Shown one piece after another: positions 34,541 through 42,506 of a DNA stretch of 64,000 nt; the stretch's first letter is position 1; every line of letters begins with the position of its first letter. The DNA is taken from the NCBI RefSeq assembly GCF_039541875.1, contig NZ_BAABHB010000001.1:124001-188000 (forward strand), read 5' to 3'. The position numbers and the translations under genes are program-made. This stretch comes from Nibrella viscosa. Lineage in GTDB: Bacteria; Bacteroidota; Bacteroidia; Cytophagales; Spirosomataceae. The notes beneath the pieces are model-generated. The model was not told the DNA's origin, did no database searches, and saw only the letters and a program-made list of their open reading frames with translations.

Positions 34541-34984
34541 TCAGCCAACCGAATCCGGAGTAAAGCCATATTTCTCGGCCAGCCGCTCTGCCTCCTCGTA
34601 GTAGGTGGTGTGCTGGTGGTGCTGCTCCTGTCGCTGAATGTAAGACCGCACCTGCTCCGCGTGAGACTCGCTGACCGATACGGCAAAGTAATCATCCTGC
34701 CAGGCCAGTTTTTGGTGTCGCTCCAGGCCGCTCCTGTTGTTGAACCAGTGAGCCGACTCGCCTTTGATCGATTGCATAATGTCGGCAATGCATTGGGTGG
34801 GCCCAAGACTGATGAGGCAGTGCAGATGGTCGACGTAGCCGTTTATTTCGAGTAGACGAATTGATTTTTTGCGGGTTTCTTCCAAGATGTGTTCGCAGAG
34901 TTTGTTTTTGTGCCCGATAGAAAGCATCGGTTCCCGATTTTTTGTGGAGAAAACCGCATGAACCAGGATTCTGACATACGACAT
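34541..34984 (-). CDS. REP-associated tyrosine transposase (RAYT, Y1/HUH type)
   Basis: A 147-residue single-strand DNA transposase related to IS200/IS605 TnpA. The HUH motif is HLH at residues 53-55 (YVDHLHCLISL) and the catalytic tyrosine Tyr115 in RSYIQRQEQHH. Such enzymes cut and spread REP palindromes, which are present directly on both sides. I place the start at the ATG at 34984, where the usual SYVRILVHAVFSTKNREP begins; a longer frame to 35023 only translates the REP arm. It seems intact, so REP movement may be ongoing. Confidence 0.93.
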   Translation of the reverse strand: MSYVRILVHAVFSTKNREPMLSIGHKNKLCEHILEETRKKSIRLLEINGYVDHLHCLISLGPTQCIADIMQSIKGESAHWFNNRSGLERHQKLAWQDDYFAVSVSESHAEQVRSYIQRQEQHHQHTTYYEEAERLAEKYGFTPDSVG

Positions 34985-35000
34985 AGGCTTATCTTCTAAT

Positions 35001-35097
35001 CCGTCAGCTAAAGCAGACGGCAACTGGGGAAGACCTTTCGGGCTGAAAATAGTCCCCGCGGGACTTTACATCCATTGCCGTCTGCTTTAGCTGACGG
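35001..35097. repeat. REP element, right of the transposase
   Basis: A perfect 23-base inverted repeat (35001-35023 with 35075-35097, beginning CCGTCAGCTAAAG) encloses the hairpin AGTCCC-CGC-GGGACT (35051-35065). Outer arm and inner hairpin correspond to those of the left element with altered bases. Confidence 0.8.
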
Positions 35098-35106
35098 CTA
35101 CTCCAT

Positions 35107-35289
35107 GGGCTAAATCATTGAGTCAATAAAAGCAATCCCTTCGGCTGTCAGGCCGTATTTTTTGCGCATTTTTTTGTTTTACCACTCCCCGTCCAAAGGC
35201 TAATGCTTTATCGTAGCGTTGAACCGGACCGTTCAACGTTTATTCTCATCGATAAGGTAATTGATGCCCTCTTCTGCGGGAGCAATACG
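35107..35289 (-). pseudogene. Decayed small coding sequence(s), unrecognised
   Basis: On the minus strand the fragments IAPAEEGINYLIDENKR-stop (just downstream of the HSDR_N gene) and MRKKYGLTAEGIAFIDSMI-stop, with RYDKALAFGRGVVKQK in a third frame between them, look like pieces of one or two short proteins broken by frameshifts. No family recognised. Confidence 0.3.
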
Positions 35290-36405
35290 TCAAATCGTCC
35301 CCGTAGATGTATCGATCTGCAGAGTTTCTTTCGGGTAATCCAATACGTTGATAATCTGGTAAACTAACTGAACGATGTTGTTGGCACTCAGATTCGTTTC
35401 GTAGTAGAGAGCTGTGCCAGGGATTTGCACGGCCTTTCTTAGTAGACTTTCGTCGGTAGTGAAATAGGGCCGTTTTTTGCCCACCAGTGTCGTAAGAATT
35501 TCCAGGTTGTCGGGGTGCTTCTGGGCGATGAGCTGAACAAAAGTTTTTAATAAATTTGCCCAATTTGATACAGTGTATTCATCACGATCAAATCGAAAGG
35601 CAGTTGGCTTGCTGTACTCGAAAGACAAAAATTTAGTCTCCGCTGTTGGCGAGGCTGGCGCAGCGTCGACAACTTTTAGTGTGGCTTTTGGGGCCTTGAC
35701 CGGTTTTGCTGAAGAAGGAATCAACGGTAACGAAGCGTTACCGGAAATATCTTTTAAAAACTGAATGACTACCGGTGCTTCCGGTTTGTAGCCGCTTAGT
35801 TTTTCAACGACTTCAGCTACTACTTCGGTTAATTGTTCATCGCCTTCAGCCAAAAGTTTGCGCCACGCTCTGGGCAGGGTTTGCTCAATTACTTCCTTTC
35901 GCTGCCGACTGGAATAAACGCTCTCTGCATTCGATATGGCCTGACCACTAACCACGGCTGTTTTGGCCAGGAAAGACACCAGTTTTTCGGCAATATCAGC
36001 CGATGCCTGACTTTGCATGTCAATCGTGTAGAAACGCCGTTGCTCCCAACTCCCCTCGTGCAACGGCAGGTAAAACCACCAAATGGTGCCATTTGTGAGA
36101 ATCGCCAGCTTTACCCCATGCTTGAAGGCATACTGGAGTAATTGCTCCTGATGTTTATCTAAGTCTTCTCCGAGTTTTTTGACTTCAACAAAGACCTTGT
36201 TACGGTTATCAACACGCAGCGAATAGTCGACTCGGCCGTTCTGAACGCTGAATTCTGGATATACTTCCTGTACGTCGAATGGATTCCAGCCCAGCTTTTG
36301 AAACACTGGCAGAATAAATCCTTGTTTGGTGGCCTCTTCGCTTTGCTGCGGTAGCGAACCCGTTATTTTTTTTGTTTCGATGTAGCTTTGTAGATCGGCC
36401 TGCAT
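35290..36405 (-). CDS. Orphan type I restriction R-subunit N-terminal (HSDR_N) domain protein
   Basis: A 371-residue protein. Residues about 25-150 form an HSDR_N-like PD-(D/E)xK nuclease domain: PEFSVQNGRVDYSLRV gives the active-site Asp and VFVEVKKLGED the E-x-K. The C-terminal third (about 270-371) is a separate domain with GKKRPYFTTDESLLRKAVQIPGTALYYETNLSANN, which I do not recognise as a named family. No helicase, methylase or specificity subunit is nearby. A -7 box TATCTTTG lies upstream. A defence role is possible but not shown. Confidence 0.8.
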   Translation of the reverse strand: MQADLQSYIETKKITGSLPQQSEEATKQGFILPVFQKLGWNPFDVQEVYPEFSVQNGRVDYSLRVDNRNKVFVEVKKLGEDLDKHQEQLLQYAFKHGVKLAILTNGTIWWFYLPLHEGSWEQRRFYTIDMQSQASADIAEKLVSFLAKTAVVSGQAISNAESVYSSRQRKEVIEQTLPRAWRKLLAEGDEQLTEVVAEVVEKLSGYKPEAPVVIQFLKDISGNASLPLIPSSAKPVKAPKATLKVVDAAPASPTAETKFLSFEYSKPTAFRFDRDEYTVSNWANLLKTFVQLIAQKHPDNLEILTTLVGKKRPYFTTDESLLRKAVQIPGTALYYETNLSANNIVQLVYQIINVLDYPKETLQIDTSTGTI

Positions 36406-36440
36406 ATTGTTGGTTTAGAGCCAATGAACAGTCGGAAAAT

Positions 36441-36448
36441 CAAAGATA
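36441..36448 (-). promoter_or_regulatory. -7 promoter element of the HSDR_N gene
   Basis: TATCTTTG on the minus strand (CAAAGATA on plus), 36 bases before the start codon at 36405. Confidence 0.5.
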
Positions 36449-36516
36449 ATAATAGTTAAATCGATTGCCTGTTTTGTCCTAAAAACAGCTGCTTGTTTCT
36501 AAAGCAAATACAGTTA

Positions 36517-37707
36517 TCAGGCTTTCCCCTTCACACCATAACTCAGGGCGACCAGCAGCAACAACACGGTTAAGAAGCCGAAAGCGGTAGGCAGGGAGAA
36601 ATGCTGGGCGATAAAACCCAGTAAGGCCGGGCCGGCCAGTAGACCCGTGTACCCAATGGTTGTAATGGCCGGGATACTCACCGTCGGCGCAATGCCGGGA
36701 AGCCGGCCCGCTTCACTGAAAAATATGGGTACGATATTGGCGGCCCCTAACCCCAGCAGCACAAAGCCGGCCATAGCGCCCCATACCCAGGGACTCAGGA
36801 TGGCGATGAGCAGGCCAACGGCCCCCAGCAGGCTGCCGGCCACCACCACCGTTTTGCCGTTCAGACGAGCCACCAGTTTGTCGCCGGTCAATCGCATTAA
36901 AGCCATGGCAACGGAAAAGGCGGCATAACCCGCCCCCGCAAATTCCGGCGTAATGGCTTTGATGTCCCGCAGAAAGATAGCACTCCAGTCGAGAATGGCC
37001 CCTTCGGCCAGGAAAATGGCAAAACACATCGCGCCTAAGAACAAGACCGGGCCGCTCAGCCAGCCGAAGCGCTGCTTATCCGTTGCCGACTGCGTATCGG
37101 GAGCCGAGAATCGGGCAATCGCCCGGCGTTCTATCGCTACTGGAAATAAGTTGTTGAATTGGGTCAGGGTAATGACAATCATCAGCCCGGCAATACTGAC
37201 AATGGCAAAGACCGGGTTCAGGCCCAGCTTAATCAGAAAGCCCAGGCCCAGCGAACCGAACAGCCCCCCCACGCTAAAGAGGCCATGTAACGACGACATG
37301 ATGGGTTTTCCGGACAGGTTCTGCACCTGTACGCCATGCGCATTCATGGCTACGTCGATCGTGCCTATGCCGGCACCAAAGATAAACAGGGTTACGGCCA
37401 TAGCCGCCACGGAAGGAAGAATCAGCAGGAGCGGCAGCGCAAGCGCCATGACCAACCCCGCACCCGCCATGACAATGCGGCTACCGAAACGGCTCACCAG
37501 CCAACCCGAGGTCGGCATCATCAGCATGGCTCCGGCACCCAGCAGTAGTAGTAACAGGCCCAGGTTGGCGTCGTTCAGCGCTAAGCGGTCTTTCGCCAGG
37601 GGAATCATCGGTGCCCAGCTCGACATACCCAGGCCACAAACCAGAAAAATCAACCGGGTTGCCAGGTTGGCCTTTGACACGTCTCCTGCTGGTAGTATGG
37701 CTTCCAT
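36517..37707 (-). CDS. Major facilitator superfamily transporter
   Basis: A 396-residue inner-membrane protein with about twelve hydrophobic helices. GWLVSRFGSRIVMAGAG at the loop between helices 2 and 3 is the MFS signature, and VAMNAHGVQVQ and SLHGLFSVGGLFGS recall the YbjJ/fucose-permease-like branch of sugar or drug transporters. The substrate is unknown. It stands between the HSDR_N gene and the GH3 gene, all on the minus strand, without obvious operon coupling (111 and 137 base gaps). Confidence 0.9.
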   Translation of the reverse strand: MEAILPAGDVSKANLATRLIFLVCGLGMSSWAPMIPLAKDRLALNDANLGLLLLLLGAGAMLMMPTSGWLVSRFGSRIVMAGAGLVMALALPLLLILPSVAAMAVTLFIFGAGIGTIDVAMNAHGVQVQNLSGKPIMSSLHGLFSVGGLFGSLGLGFLIKLGLNPVFAIVSIAGLMIVITLTQFNNLFPVAIERRAIARFSAPDTQSATDKQRFGWLSGPVLFLGAMCFAIFLAEGAILDWSAIFLRDIKAITPEFAGAGYAAFSVAMALMRLTGDKLVARLNGKTVVVAGSLLGAVGLLIAILSPWVWGAMAGFVLLGLGAANIVPIFFSEAGRLPGIAPTVSIPAITTIGYTGLLAGPALLGFIAQHFSLPTAFGFLTVLLLLVALSYGVKGKA

Positions 37708-37844
37708 AGCGCAAATAAGCCAAAAATTTACAAGCAGACCATCTGGCCGGCATCATTGCGAATAAACAGACCGGTTCCCGGGCATCTGCGCCCCATTGAC
37801 CGCCATACCGTGTCGAACTCAGTACGGTGATCGTTTCAACCGTG

Positions 37845-39881
37845 TTATTGGCCGGTCTGGTAGCTGAGGCCGTGCCCGACCTTGTAGAGGGCATAACCGT
37901 TCGGCTCCAGATAACCCGGCACATCCGATTTGTTTTCATCAACGGCCTTTTGGGAAACCGGTATCGTAAACGGCAGCTTGCCGGTCGGTTTATACGCTCC
38001 GCTCACAATGTCCAGCAGGGCTTCCGGCGTAGTCCCAAATGTGGCCACCAGGGTTTTGGCCGCAGCGCTGTCCAGTTCATCCAGCACCCAGGGGTTCGAG
38101 AAGTTGATAGCGATAATGGATGGTTTGCTTTTGATGAGGTCATTGATGTGCCCGATGTCGACCCGGTTCTTCGACAGGCTCAGTTCAATGGATTTTCCGG
38201 CCGAACTGAACAAGCCGCCCCCGTTGGGAACGAGCCATACCAGCACGACATCAGCTTCTTCTTTGGTCGATACAAACTCAAACGCGGGATTATTGGCCGG
38301 CTTCAGCACGCTGATGGGGTTGTTGTTCCGACCGTTGTCGTAATAGGTTTCAAAATACACCTTTGTTTTGGGAGCCAGGGGCAGCAGTTTGGCGTCATTC
38401 TTCAGGAGTACAATGGATTTGCGGTGGGCCAGATCCGCCTTTTTCTGAAACGCTGCGTTACCGACCAGCGTTGACGCTTTCTCTTCATCTACGTACGGAT
38501 TCTCGAACAGGCCCAATTCAAATTTTTCCTTCAGCAATCGGGCCACTGATTCGTTGATGCGGGCTTCGGATACCAGACCTTTCTTCACGGTTTCCAGCAG
38601 GATGGTTGGGTCGGCCGTTCCGGAGAAGATATCGACACCCGCTTCCAGGGCTTTCTGGTAACGCTGGTGCAGCGACAGGTTTTCGACACCCCAGGGCATC
38701 ATTTCGATGGGGCCGGTATCGGAATTGACGATGCCGTTGAAGCCCAGTTTTTTTCGCAATAGGTCCTGAATGATGGCTTTGTTGTACGAGAAGCCAACTT
38801 CTTCGAACGCCTTGCCTTTGGGGCTGGAGTAATACGGCATAATGGCCGACGTTCCGGCCTCAATGGCCGCCTTGAACGGCTTGAGGTGGTACTCAAACAT
38901 ACCACCCGGATAGTGCGCGAACTTGCCCCAGTCAAAATGGGAGTCCTGCCCGCCTTCCTGCGGCCCGCCACCGGGGAAGTGCTTGGTAGTCATGGCGACG
39001 GAGCCGTTACCCAGCTTCGGGCCCTGAAACCCCAGCACCACTTCGCGAATCATACTGGCGGCCCAGTCGGCATCTTCGCCGAAGGTACCTTCTATGCGTT
39101 GCCAGCGGGGTTCGGTCGCCAGGTCGGCCATGTACATATAGCCTTTGCGAAGACCCACCGCCGACCACTCCTGCCGGGCAATATCGGCAAACTCGCGGGT
39201 GAGCTTCAGGTCGTGCATGGCCGACAAACCCAGTTCTCCCGGCCATTTGGAAAACGCCGTGGTGCCCACGCTCAAACCCGTAGCGGCATCAATGGTGACG
39301 TGGTTGCGGGGGTTAGACGCGACAATGGCCGGAATCCCCAGCCGCGATGTTTCGCAAAGAGCCTGGAGGTTATTGGCCCATTCGGCAATGGTACGCGGTG
39401 CGGTATTAGCGCGGAGGATGAAGTGGCGCAGGTGAGCCTGGGTAACGCCTTTGGTCGTGCCGGCGGCCGACATCATGGGCACCGGCAGCGGCTTGCGGGT
39501 AAAGATATTGTTCGTCGTCACCATATCCTCCTCGTTAAACGCGCTCGTAATCTGGGCCGGGCCGCGTTCGGCTCTGGCTCCGCCCGCATTGGGTCCAAAT
39601 GCATTATCGCCCGCCATGCGGGTGGTACTGATCAGCATAAACCCGACTTTTTCCTCCAGTGTCATCTGCGACAGCAGGTCGTTTACCCGAACCTCAACGG
39701 GCAGGCGCCAGTCTTCGTACTTGTCGAGTTTTTTGTTTTTGTTGAGGTCTTTAAACTGGAGTGATTTATCCGTAATGACCTCAGCACTCCGTTTCCCCAA
39801 TACCGGCTGAGCGGCTTTCTGGGCGAAGGCGATAGGGGCTACTACACACAGGGAAGCAATTACGGCGACAATGTTTTTCAT
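37845..39881 (-). CDS. Secreted glycoside hydrolase family 3 enzyme (beta-glucosidase-like)
   Basis: A 678-residue exported enzyme with a signal peptide (MKNIVAVIASLCVVAPIAFAQ). The GH3 N-terminal barrel contains MTLEEKVGFMLI, KHFPGGGPQEGGQDSH (the KHF motif) and NGIVNSDTGPIE with the nucleophile Asp; the C-terminal GH3 domain has KSIVLLKND and the late NGY/GLSY. Acts on beta-linked glucosides or similar plant glycosides. The start at 39881 gives a proper signal peptide; a longer frame runs into the inverted repeat. Promoter and 24-base motif upstream match those of the aromatic operon. Confidence 0.93.
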   Translation of the reverse strand: MKNIVAVIASLCVVAPIAFAQKAAQPVLGKRSAEVITDKSLQFKDLNKNKKLDKYEDWRLPVEVRVNDLLSQMTLEEKVGFMLISTTRMAGDNAFGPNAGGARAERGPAQITSAFNEEDMVTTNNIFTRKPLPVPMMSAAGTTKGVTQAHLRHFILRANTAPRTIAEWANNLQALCETSRLGIPAIVASNPRNHVTIDAATGLSVGTTAFSKWPGELGLSAMHDLKLTREFADIARQEWSAVGLRKGYMYMADLATEPRWQRIEGTFGEDADWAASMIREVVLGFQGPKLGNGSVAMTTKHFPGGGPQEGGQDSHFDWGKFAHYPGGMFEYHLKPFKAAIEAGTSAIMPYYSSPKGKAFEEVGFSYNKAIIQDLLRKKLGFNGIVNSDTGPIEMMPWGVENLSLHQRYQKALEAGVDIFSGTADPTILLETVKKGLVSEARINESVARLLKEKFELGLFENPYVDEEKASTLVGNAAFQKKADLAHRKSIVLLKNDAKLLPLAPKTKVYFETYYDNGRNNNPISVLKPANNPAFEFVSTKEEADVVLVWLVPNGGGLFSSAGKSIELSLSKNRVDIGHINDLIKSKPSIIAINFSNPWVLDELDSAAAKTLVATFGTTPEALLDIVSGAYKPTGKLPFTIPVSQKAVDENKSDVPGYLEPNGYALYKVGHGLSYQTGQ

Positions 39882-39913
39882 TGGGTCAGGCGTTAAGAAT
39901 TTATTTTTTGTGC

Positions 39914-39972
39914 AGATCTCGATGAATAGATTTGCCAAAGATGTTCTTTGGCAAATCTATTCATCGAGATCT
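39914..39972. repeat. Perfect 27-base inverted repeat overlapping the GH3 promoter
   Basis: Positions 39914-39940 pair perfectly with 39946-39972 around a 5-base loop. The right arm contains the minus-strand -7 box CAAATCTA (39952-39959); the left arm therefore carries the same box facing right (TAGATTTG, 39927-39934). It may also terminate transcription from the AraC gene. Confidence 0.85.
39952..39959 (-). promoter_or_regulatory. -7 promoter element of the GH3 gene
   Basis: TAGATTTG on the minus strand. Its distance to the 24-base motif at 39991 (32 bases) equals that in the aromatic operon promoter. Confidence 0.6.
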
Positions 39973-39990
39973 GGGAAGAATTAGCAGAAT

Positions 39991-40014
39991 GCGGCAAAAA
40001 CTATGCAGAATCCG
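39991..40014 (-). promoter_or_regulatory. Conserved 24-base activator-type motif, copy 2
   Basis: Same motif as at 33875-33898 with three differences (two in the variable pair, one in the single variable base). It lies between the AraC-type gene and the GH3 gene, 110 bases upstream of the latter. Confidence 0.7.
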
Positions 40015-40086
40015 ATATATCACTTCGCGCAGTCTTCCATTAAGAAAGAGCGTACCAGAGATTTAACTACTTAATTTACGGGAAAA

Positions 40087-40998
40087 TCATTCTACCCGTT
40101 GCCGGAATTCCCTGGGTGTAAGGCCCGTTTTGGCTTTAAAAAAACGTGTAAAATCGCTAGGATTGGTTTCGGAGAATTTAAAGGCAATTTCGCTGATAGA
40201 GAGGGGTGTTTGCTTCAGTAACACCTTGGCTTCCAGAATAATCATGTCGGACAGCAACTCCTGCGACGTTTTGCCGATGGTGGCTTTCACGCATTTGTTC
40301 AGGTGGTCGGGCGTGACGGCGAGCATCGACGCGTACTCGGTAACTTTGTGGGTCTGGTAGATATGCTGGGAGAGGAGATTCTTGTATTTTTCGGTAACGC
40401 GTACGGCCGCGTTCTGGGGGGGCGGTCCGGTGCCTTTCCGGACAATACTCAGTTCGGTAAATAACGTGAGCAGATAAGCTGTAATCAGGATGGTGTTCAG
40501 CGATTGATTCGACTCGTATTCGGTCAGCAGCCGGTTCAGGATATTCAGCACCGGCTGTATCAGCGGGTCATTAATGTGAACGAGCGGGTCGCCGGAAAAC
40601 TGCCAGAAACTGAATTCTTCCTGGAATGGAGTATGCGGAATCAGCCTGTTGAAAATCTCGGCGTCGAAGTGGCAGAAGAACCCTTTGGCATCCGGGCTGA
40701 GGTATTCGTGCGTGGAGATCTGGAAAGCGGGCAGGAAGAAGAACGTATTCCGGGAGAATTCGTACCGGTGCAGGCCTTTGCTGCGGGTGGAGCGACCTTC
40801 GGTCAGAAACAGGAAATCGAACACCGTTTTGCGGTGCGGCAGCAGGGGGAATTTAATTTTCGTGATAACGTCCTCAATCCGGTTGATATGAAACAGGTGG
40901 TGAAATTCCGCCATCGGCATTGTCCACTCCAGCCCAAAATGGTGAATGTTCAGTTCGCGGGGCGATAAAGGCGCTATTTTCTGTACATCCTGTTTCAT
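40087..40998 (-). CDS. AraC family transcriptional regulator
   Basis: A 303-residue regulator with an N-terminal effector-binding half (cupin-like, about 30-160) and a C-terminal double helix-turn-helix (about 205-303: VTEYASMLAVTPDHLNKCVKATIGKTSQELL and ISEIAFKFSETNPSDFTRFFKAKTGLTPREFRQRV). It is transcribed towards the GH3 gene, and the 24-base motif lies 72 bases after its stop. It is a strong candidate for the activator of GH3 and of the aromatic operon 6-8 kb away, although this remains inference. Confidence 0.92.
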   Translation of the reverse strand: MKQDVQKIAPLSPRELNIHHFGLEWTMPMAEFHHLFHINRIEDVITKIKFPLLPHRKTVFDFLFLTEGRSTRSKGLHRYEFSRNTFFFLPAFQISTHEYLSPDAKGFFCHFDAEIFNRLIPHTPFQEEFSFWQFSGDPLVHINDPLIQPVLNILNRLLTEYESNQSLNTILITAYLLTLFTELSIVRKGTGPPPQNAAVRVTEKYKNLLSQHIYQTHKVTEYASMLAVTPDHLNKCVKATIGKTSQELLSDMIILEAKVLLKQTPLSISEIAFKFSETNPSDFTRFFKAKTGLTPREFRQRVE

Positions 40999-41025
40999 GG
41001 GTTACCCATACATACCGGCTATACA

Positions 41026-41060
41026 TACCGAAGCCCGAATGCTACATTCGGGCTTCGGTA
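41026..41060. terminator. Hairpin between the pca operon and the AraC gene
   Basis: TACCGAAGCCCGAAT (41026-41040) pairs perfectly with ATTCGGGCTTCGGTA (41046-41060) with a 5-base loop. It follows the last pca gene by about 190 bases on the minus strand. No T-run on the correct side, so termination is likely but not certain. Confidence 0.55.
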
Positions 41061-41250
41061 TAAAAAACAATGTTACTTTTTGCCGGCAACATCGTCTTAT
41101 CAATAGTTTATAAGTGGAACGTTAAAGCCAGGTCCGAAATGAGGCCAGGCTTTTTTGTTTCCGGTAAAAATACAACAGAATAATTTAAAAAATCAAGGCC
41201 AACGGCTGATTTTCTGCACAAAAACGGGAGATTCCTGTCACCTGCGTCTG

Positions 41251-42459
41251 CTAGGGTATCCGCTCAAGAATGACGGCATAGCCCATGCCTACCCCAACGC
41301 AAAGCGTAGCCAGGGCGTAGCGCTTATTCTGTCGCTGTAATTCCAGCGTGGCGGTTTGCACCAGCCGCGTTCCCGACATACCCAGCGGATGCCCCAGGGC
41401 GATAGCTCCGCCATTGGGGTTGATACGGGGATCGTTATCAGCTAGTCCTAACTCACGGATGCACGCCAGCGATTGGGCTGCAAAGGCTTCGTTCAGTTCA
41501 ATCACGTCCATATCGTCCAGTGTTAGTCCGGCTTTTTGCAGCACGTTGCGGGTGGCCGGTACGGGGCCGATGCCCATAATGCGCGGCTCGACACCAACTA
41601 CAGCCGAGGCTATAATGCGGGCCTTTGGCATAAGGTTGTACCGCTTCACGGCGTCGTCGGAGGCAATGAACATGGCGGCTGCTCCGTCGTTGAGCCCCGA
41701 CGAATTACCGGCCGTCACCGTTCCGCCTTCTTTTTTGAAAGACGGCTTTAGTTTGGCCAATACCTCCGGCGTCGTTTGGGGCTTTACAAATTCATCCGTA
41801 TCGAACAGGGTGGCAGGTCCTTTCCTGGCCGGAATTTCTACGCCCATGATCTCCTCCGCCAACCGGCCCGACTGCTGAGCCTGAGCGGCTTTTTGCTGCG
41901 AATTATACGCAAACCGGTCCTGATCCTCGCGGCTGATGGTGTATAGCTCCGCCAGGTTTTCGGCCGTAACGCCCATCGCATCGGTGCCGTACATGTCGTG
42001 CAGCCTGGGGTTGACAAACCGCCAGCCAAAGCTGGAGTCGAACATCTGCGCGTCGTTGCCGAAGGGTTTCGAGGTCTTGGAAATCACCCAGGGGCCCCGT
42101 GTCATGTGCTCCATACCTCCGGCGATAAACACATCACCGTCACCGGCCTTAATGGCCCGGTTGGCGTGAATAATTGCCGACAAGCCCGACGAGCACAGCC
42201 GGTTTACGGTTTCGCCGGGCACAGTATACGGCAATCCGGCCAGCAGCAGCGCCATACGGGCTACGTTGCGGTTGTCTTCCCCAGCCTGATTGTGGCAGCC
42301 CAGGATCACATCATCGATGGCATCGGGCGGTATATTCGGGTTGCGGTTGAGTAATTCTTTTATCGGTAAAGCCGCCAGATCATCGGCCCGCACGGGCGAC
42401 AAACTTCCCCCAAAACTTCCAATGGGGGTGCGGATCGCGTCTATGATGTATGCATTCAT
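41251..42459 (-). CDS. pcaF: 3-oxoadipyl-CoA thiolase
   Basis: A 402-residue thiolase, the last step of the beta-ketoadipate pathway: 3-oxoadipyl-CoA plus CoA gives succinyl-CoA and acetyl-CoA. The nucleophile cysteine is in NRLCSSGLSAI (near residue 90), the histidine in GHPLGMSGTRL, and the second cysteine in LCVGVGMGYAVILE. The specific name rests on its place as last gene of a complete pca operon; on sequence alone acetyl-CoA acetyltransferase would also fit. Repeat A6 lies directly before its start. Confidence 0.92.
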   Translation of the reverse strand: MNAYIIDAIRTPIGSFGGSLSPVRADDLAALPIKELLNRNPNIPPDAIDDVILGCHNQAGEDNRNVARMALLLAGLPYTVPGETVNRLCSSGLSAIIHANRAIKAGDGDVFIAGGMEHMTRGPWVISKTSKPFGNDAQMFDSSFGWRFVNPRLHDMYGTDAMGVTAENLAELYTISREDQDRFAYNSQQKAAQAQQSGRLAEEIMGVEIPARKGPATLFDTDEFVKPQTTPEVLAKLKPSFKKEGGTVTAGNSSGLNDGAAAMFIASDDAVKRYNLMPKARIIASAVVGVEPRIMGIGPVPATRNVLQKAGLTLDDMDVIELNEAFAAQSLACIRELGLADNDPRINPNGGAIALGHPLGMSGTRLVQTATLELQRQNKRYALATLCVGVGMGYAVILERIP

Positions 42460-42506
42460 GTGGTTTTGGTCAATGAACTAATGAACTAATCAACTACTCA
42501 ACCAAA
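42460..42506. repeat. Iterated-word element A6 (one arm)
   Basis: AACTAATG, AACTAATC, AACTACTC, AACCAAA words fill the 30-base spacer between pcaIJ and pcaF. Only one arm is evident, with a weak partner GGTTTTGG. It encodes the last residues (FWLSS) and stop of the CoA-transferase on the minus strand. Confidence 0.65.
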
